A stretch of DNA of 8,786 nt, taken from Verrucomicrobia bacterium UBA3750. GTDB taxonomy: Bacteria; Verrucomicrobiota; Kiritimatiellia; RFP12; UBA1067. A model generated the notes under the pieces. The model worked only from the letters and a program-made list of their open reading frames with translations, was not told the DNA's origin and did not search any database. The DNA lies in contig DFGM01000097.1 in assembly GCA_002371755.1 (NCBI GenBank), positions 1 to 8,786 of the forward strand, written 5' to 3'. Positions 6,549-8,786 of this stretch are shown here, one piece after another; the stretch's first letter is position 1, and every line of letters starts with the position of its first letter. Both the position numbers and the translations under genes were made by a program.

Positions 6549-8786
6549 CTATTTCACGATTATGAGCATGCCGGGGTTTAGCGGCGTCTCTTCTCCGCCG
6601 CCCGCGAGCGTGTATCTGCCGCTGTTGCGGAAGTAAGTCTCGCTCACCTTGTCCCAAAGAGCCGCGCCGCCCGTCACAGGATCGCGAACAGGCACAAGAT
6701 CACGAACGGGCTTGTAAGTCCCGTCCTGCTGCTTCTGGCGCAGCTTGAGCGAATAGACGCGGGTCTTTACAGGGAAACGAGCGATGTTGTTTTCATTCGC
6801 CTCATTTCCTGCGAAAAGATAGAGGGACGCGTCAACATCGACCTCATTGCCGAGATCGGGCTTGGTCGCCGCAGATGTAAAGCGCTCGCCTTTCTTCACC
6901 CACTCGCCGTTATCCTTCGCCCATACTTTGATGTACTGGTCGTTGGTGTCAAGGCGAGTCGAAACCTTGTAGGGAATGTTCGTTACAATTTGGGCGACAG
7001 TGTCACCGTTCTTGGCGACATATCGGCTGTCGCTGTAGTGGAAGGCATGCTGCGTAGTGCTGTATGAACTATACATGAAAAGTCGGTTGTATCGCTTCTC
7101 GTCGTCCAGATATCTGCGCGCGGCGACAAGCCCTCGCTCATACGCGAGAGCGAGCCATTCCATTGTTACGTCCTGTTCAAGACCAGATTTCGCCGAAACG
7201 TCAAGATCGATGTAGTCCCAGTCGCCGTCCGATTCGACGTATTCAAGTCGCGTCGTCGGCTTGATTGTATTGCGAACCGAGTTCGTCACCCCGCCCACCT
7301 GCCATGTGTCGAGGTCAAGCGGATTGTCCTTTCTGGACTTCTCGTTCGCCAACATAGGCTTATAGACGCGTTTTGCAACCTGGTCGTAGAGTCCGGCGTA
7401 TGCAACGCCCTCTGAGTTTGTTGCTACAACAGGCACAAAATCTCTCAGCAGTTCATCGCCGTCCCATATCTTTGCGCCGTAAAGTGCGCAAGAGGATGGG
7501 CATGTGGGCCATCCATCATGTTTGTGGATGGCCAGAAGGTAAAGCGTGTTTGTTGTGGCGAGGTATGTTGAAAATGCAGAACCATAGTCCACGCCGGCCT
7601 TGAGGATTTCAACCGGTTCGCCGCCGTTCCGGCTCACCTTGCATGACTGTGCTCCCACGGTCGTGTCTGTCGTTATGCGGTATCGCACATCGTTTTGCAC
7701 GTCAGAAAGGACGTTGTTCGTGGGAGTTACGACATTGATATTAGCTTTCGCAGGCAATGTCCCGTGGGCGAAGCGGAAGGCTTTTTCGTGGTGATAGGCC
7801 ATGTAGAAGCGCGTGTTATTGTTCGATGTCCCATCATTGCCTCGACTGGCAAGAATGGCATGGTCGCCTTCATAATCGCGCAAGGAAACATCCACCTCAC
7901 TCTTGAGGCCGCTCTTGCCCCAAACCAAGGTGTCGAAGAATTGGCCATTGTCACCGCTCACGGTTCTGACAGATTCTACGAAGTCGAGCGGCTTGTCAAG
8001 AACGGGGCCGGCGACGAACTCGGCACTGCCGTAAGAGTATGAAATCGTTCCGTTCACCGTGTCGTAGAGTCCGGCACGACCGCCCTTGACGCATGGCAGA
8101 TAGTGGCGCAGAAGGTCGAACTTGCCAGTCTCGGCGTTCTTCTTCATAATCTTGAGTTCATATAGTTTGATGCGACATGGCCAGGCTGCAGTTCCTCCAT
8201 TGTTGGCGGCAAAAAGATAGAGTGTCAGATTGTCCATCCATGTTGCGGAAATCGAACCGGTTGCAGGATCTTCAGCGACGGACTGAATTGTGCTCTGTTG
8301 TGTTTGTGAAACACGCGGTTCGCCATTGATGTATATCTGGATGGCTTTTCCATCGGAAAAATCTGCAACCTCCTCGAAGCGCAAGCCAAGGGGATGAGGG
8401 ACCGTATCATTCCATTTGCCATCATTACCCTTTCCGTATGCCGCGAAGGCATTCTTGTTGTTGCTGTGCAATATGAGAAAACGGCGATCAGAACCCTTGC
8501 GAGCGCCAAGTATGGCCGAATCGCTACGCGTATTTGAGAGGATAACAGCGTCCATCCTCGCCTTGATTCCTGTTGCAGCCTTGACACCAGTATCAATGTA
8601 CTGCGTCACCTTTGCGTAGTCGCTCGAATCCTGCGTGGTTTCGATGTAGTCGAGGAACGCATCTGGTTCGGCGGTCACGGTCTCTGCACGGGCGGACGAT
8701 ATGGAAAGAGCGAGGGCTATTGCGCTAAGTGCACAAATTACCCCCCCCCCCCTGGAAAGAGCAATTAGCCGCTTTTTTGTTGATGT
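6549..8786 (-). CDS. Large exported protein with three LamG/concanavalin-like modules, 5' end cut by window edge
   Basis: The reading frame is open from the window's right edge to a TAG at 6549 (745 codons visible), and the start codon lies outside. The first 36 visible codons give a signal peptide: Lys/Arg-rich 'TSTKKRLIALSR', three Gly from a 12-G run, hydrophobic 'VICALSAIALALSIS', and 'SARA' before 'ETVTAEPD'. A GTG at 8678 would skip this signal peptide, so it is unlikely to be the start. Three modules of about 216 residues follow, each opening with a '(L)(D/E)(F/Y)(V/I)E' strand, containing 'L-Y-L-(F/L)-A', and closing with 'V(R)D..P....AGLYD...' or a variant. This is the pattern of LamG-like folds that bind glycans or proteins at the cell surface. 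No catalytic residues are evident. The C-terminus, 'EETPLNPGMLIIVK', follows the last module. The gene has a lower GC content than its neighbours. Confidence 0.85.
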   Translation of the reverse strand, partial: TSTKKRLIALSRGGGVICALSAIALALSISSARAETVTAEPDAFLDYIETTQDSSDYAKVTQYIDTGVKAATGIKARMDAVILSNTRSDSAILGARKGSDRRFLILHSNNKNAFAAYGKGNDGKWNDTVPHPLGLRFEEVADFSDGKAIQIYINGEPRVSQTQQSTIQSVAEDPATGSISATWMDNLTLYLFAANNGGTAAWPCRIKLYELKIMKKNAETGKFDLLRHYLPCVKGGRAGLYDTVNGTISYSYGSAEFVAGPVLDKPLDFVESVRTVSGDNGQFFDTLVWGKSGLKSEVDVSLRDYEGDHAILASRGNDGTSNNNTRFYMAYHHEKAFRFAHGTLPAKANINVVTPTNNVLSDVQNDVRYRITTDTTVGAQSCKVSRNGGEPVEILKAGVDYGSAFSTYLATTNTLYLLAIHKHDGWPTCPSSCALYGAKIWDGDELLRDFVPVVATNSEGVAYAGLYDQVAKRVYKPMLANEKSRKDNPLDLDTWQVGGVTNSVRNTIKPTTRLEYVESDGDWDYIDLDVSAKSGLEQDVTMEWLALAYERGLVAARRYLDDEKRYNRLFMYSSYSTTQHAFHYSDSRYVAKNGDTVAQIVTNIPYKVSTRLDTNDQYIKVWAKDNGEWVKKGERFTSAATKPDLGNEVDVDASLYLFAGNEANENNIARFPVKTRVYSLKLRQKQQDGTYKPVRDLVPVRDPVTGGAALWDKVSETYFRNSGRYTLAGGGEETPLNPGMLIIVK
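6600..8654 (-). repeat. Three tandem LamG-like modules (protein level)
   Basis: Module 1 covers about 8654-8007, module 2 about 7988-7341, and module 3 about 7250-6600, each 216-217 codons. Shared landmarks are the opening strand (FLDYIET, LDFVES, LEYVES), the middle strand (LTLYLFA, NTLYLLA, ASLYLFA) and the end (AGLYDTVNGTISY, AGLYDQVAKRVYK, AALWDKVSETYFR). The first two modules share an identical 14-base stretch for AGLYD (7384-7397 and 8062-8075), but otherwise the DNA has diverged, so the duplication is old. Confidence 0.75.
8741..8752 (-). repeat. Homopolymer run of 12 G in the signal-peptide coding region
   Basis: The minus strand reads CCA, twelve G, then TAATTT. In frame this is AGG GGG GGG GGG GTA. 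Loss of one G puts TAA directly after the run; gain of one puts TAG a few codons later. Runs of this length are prone to slippage in replication and also to sequencing and assembly error, so the length should be treated as provisional. Confidence 0.9.

Noticed and set aside
6496..6657. An N-terminal extension of the phosphodiesterase from an ATG at 6657
   Set aside because: It would overlap the preceding gene and place 54 charged residues before a clear signal peptide; the ATG at 6495 has a good ribosome site.
8676..8678. GTG at 8678 as the start of the LamG-module protein
   Set aside because: The open frame continues upstream through a convincing signal peptide with an A-x-A type cleavage site, which the GTG start would remove.
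8741..8752. The C12/G12 run as only an assembly artefact
   Set aside because: An artefact is possible and is noted, but the run keeps the signal peptide in frame at exactly this length, which would be a coincidence for an arbitrary error.
1..8786. Mobile elements, CRISPR arrays, tRNA or rRNA genes
   Set aside because: No transposase or integrase motif, no regularly spaced short repeats and no cloverleaf or rRNA segment was seen on either strand.

Overview
All seven protein-coding genes found here lie on the minus strand, so the window reads right to left in transcription order. The DNA is mostly GC-rich. The signal peptides (including a Tat-like one), a probable outer-membrane barrel ending in phenylalanine, and a secreted protein built from LamG/concanavalin-like modules point to a Gram-negative, diderm bacterium. 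The modules, with their '(A)GLYD...' and 'LYLFA' signatures, resemble those I associate with gut or sediment members of the PVC group (Kiritimatiellota, Lentisphaerota, Verrucomicrobiota). That assignment is inference; no rRNA or marker gene is present.

Right part (8786 to 5581): a large exported protein with three LamG-like modules, cut by the right edge at its 5' end, is followed 53 bases on by a secreted alkaline-phosphatase-superfamily phosphodiesterase. The signal-peptide region of the large protein contains a run of 12 G (minus strand). It is in frame only at this length modulo 3, and the other two frames hit stops within a few codons, so it looks like a phase-variation switch. A perfect 14-bp GC-rich stem-loop follows the phosphodiesterase gene.

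Left part (5518 to 1): a good promoter (TGGACA, 17 bases, TATCAT) starts a tight run of five genes: a putative outer-membrane barrel, a Tat-type metallo-beta-lactamase-fold hydrolase, a secreted glycerophosphodiester phosphodiesterase, a divergent NAD(P)-dependent glycerol-3-phosphate dehydrogenase, and an organophosphate:phosphate antiporter of the GlpT/UhpT family that runs off the left edge. Gaps are 24, 29, 15 and 4 bases. A second likely promoter with the same 12-bp core lies inside the end of the hydrolase gene and would drive the last three genes separately.

Taken together the left genes read as a scavenging pathway. Glycerophosphodiesters (deacylated phospholipids) would cross the outer membrane and be cleaved in the periplasm to glycerol-3-phosphate. 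The antiporter would import this in exchange for phosphate, and the dehydrogenase would oxidise it to dihydroxyacetone phosphate. The two other exported hydrolases, of the metallo-beta-lactamase and alkaline phosphatase folds, could act on related phosphoesters, but their substrates cannot be read from the sequence. No tRNA, rRNA, CRISPR array, insertion sequence or phage gene was seen.
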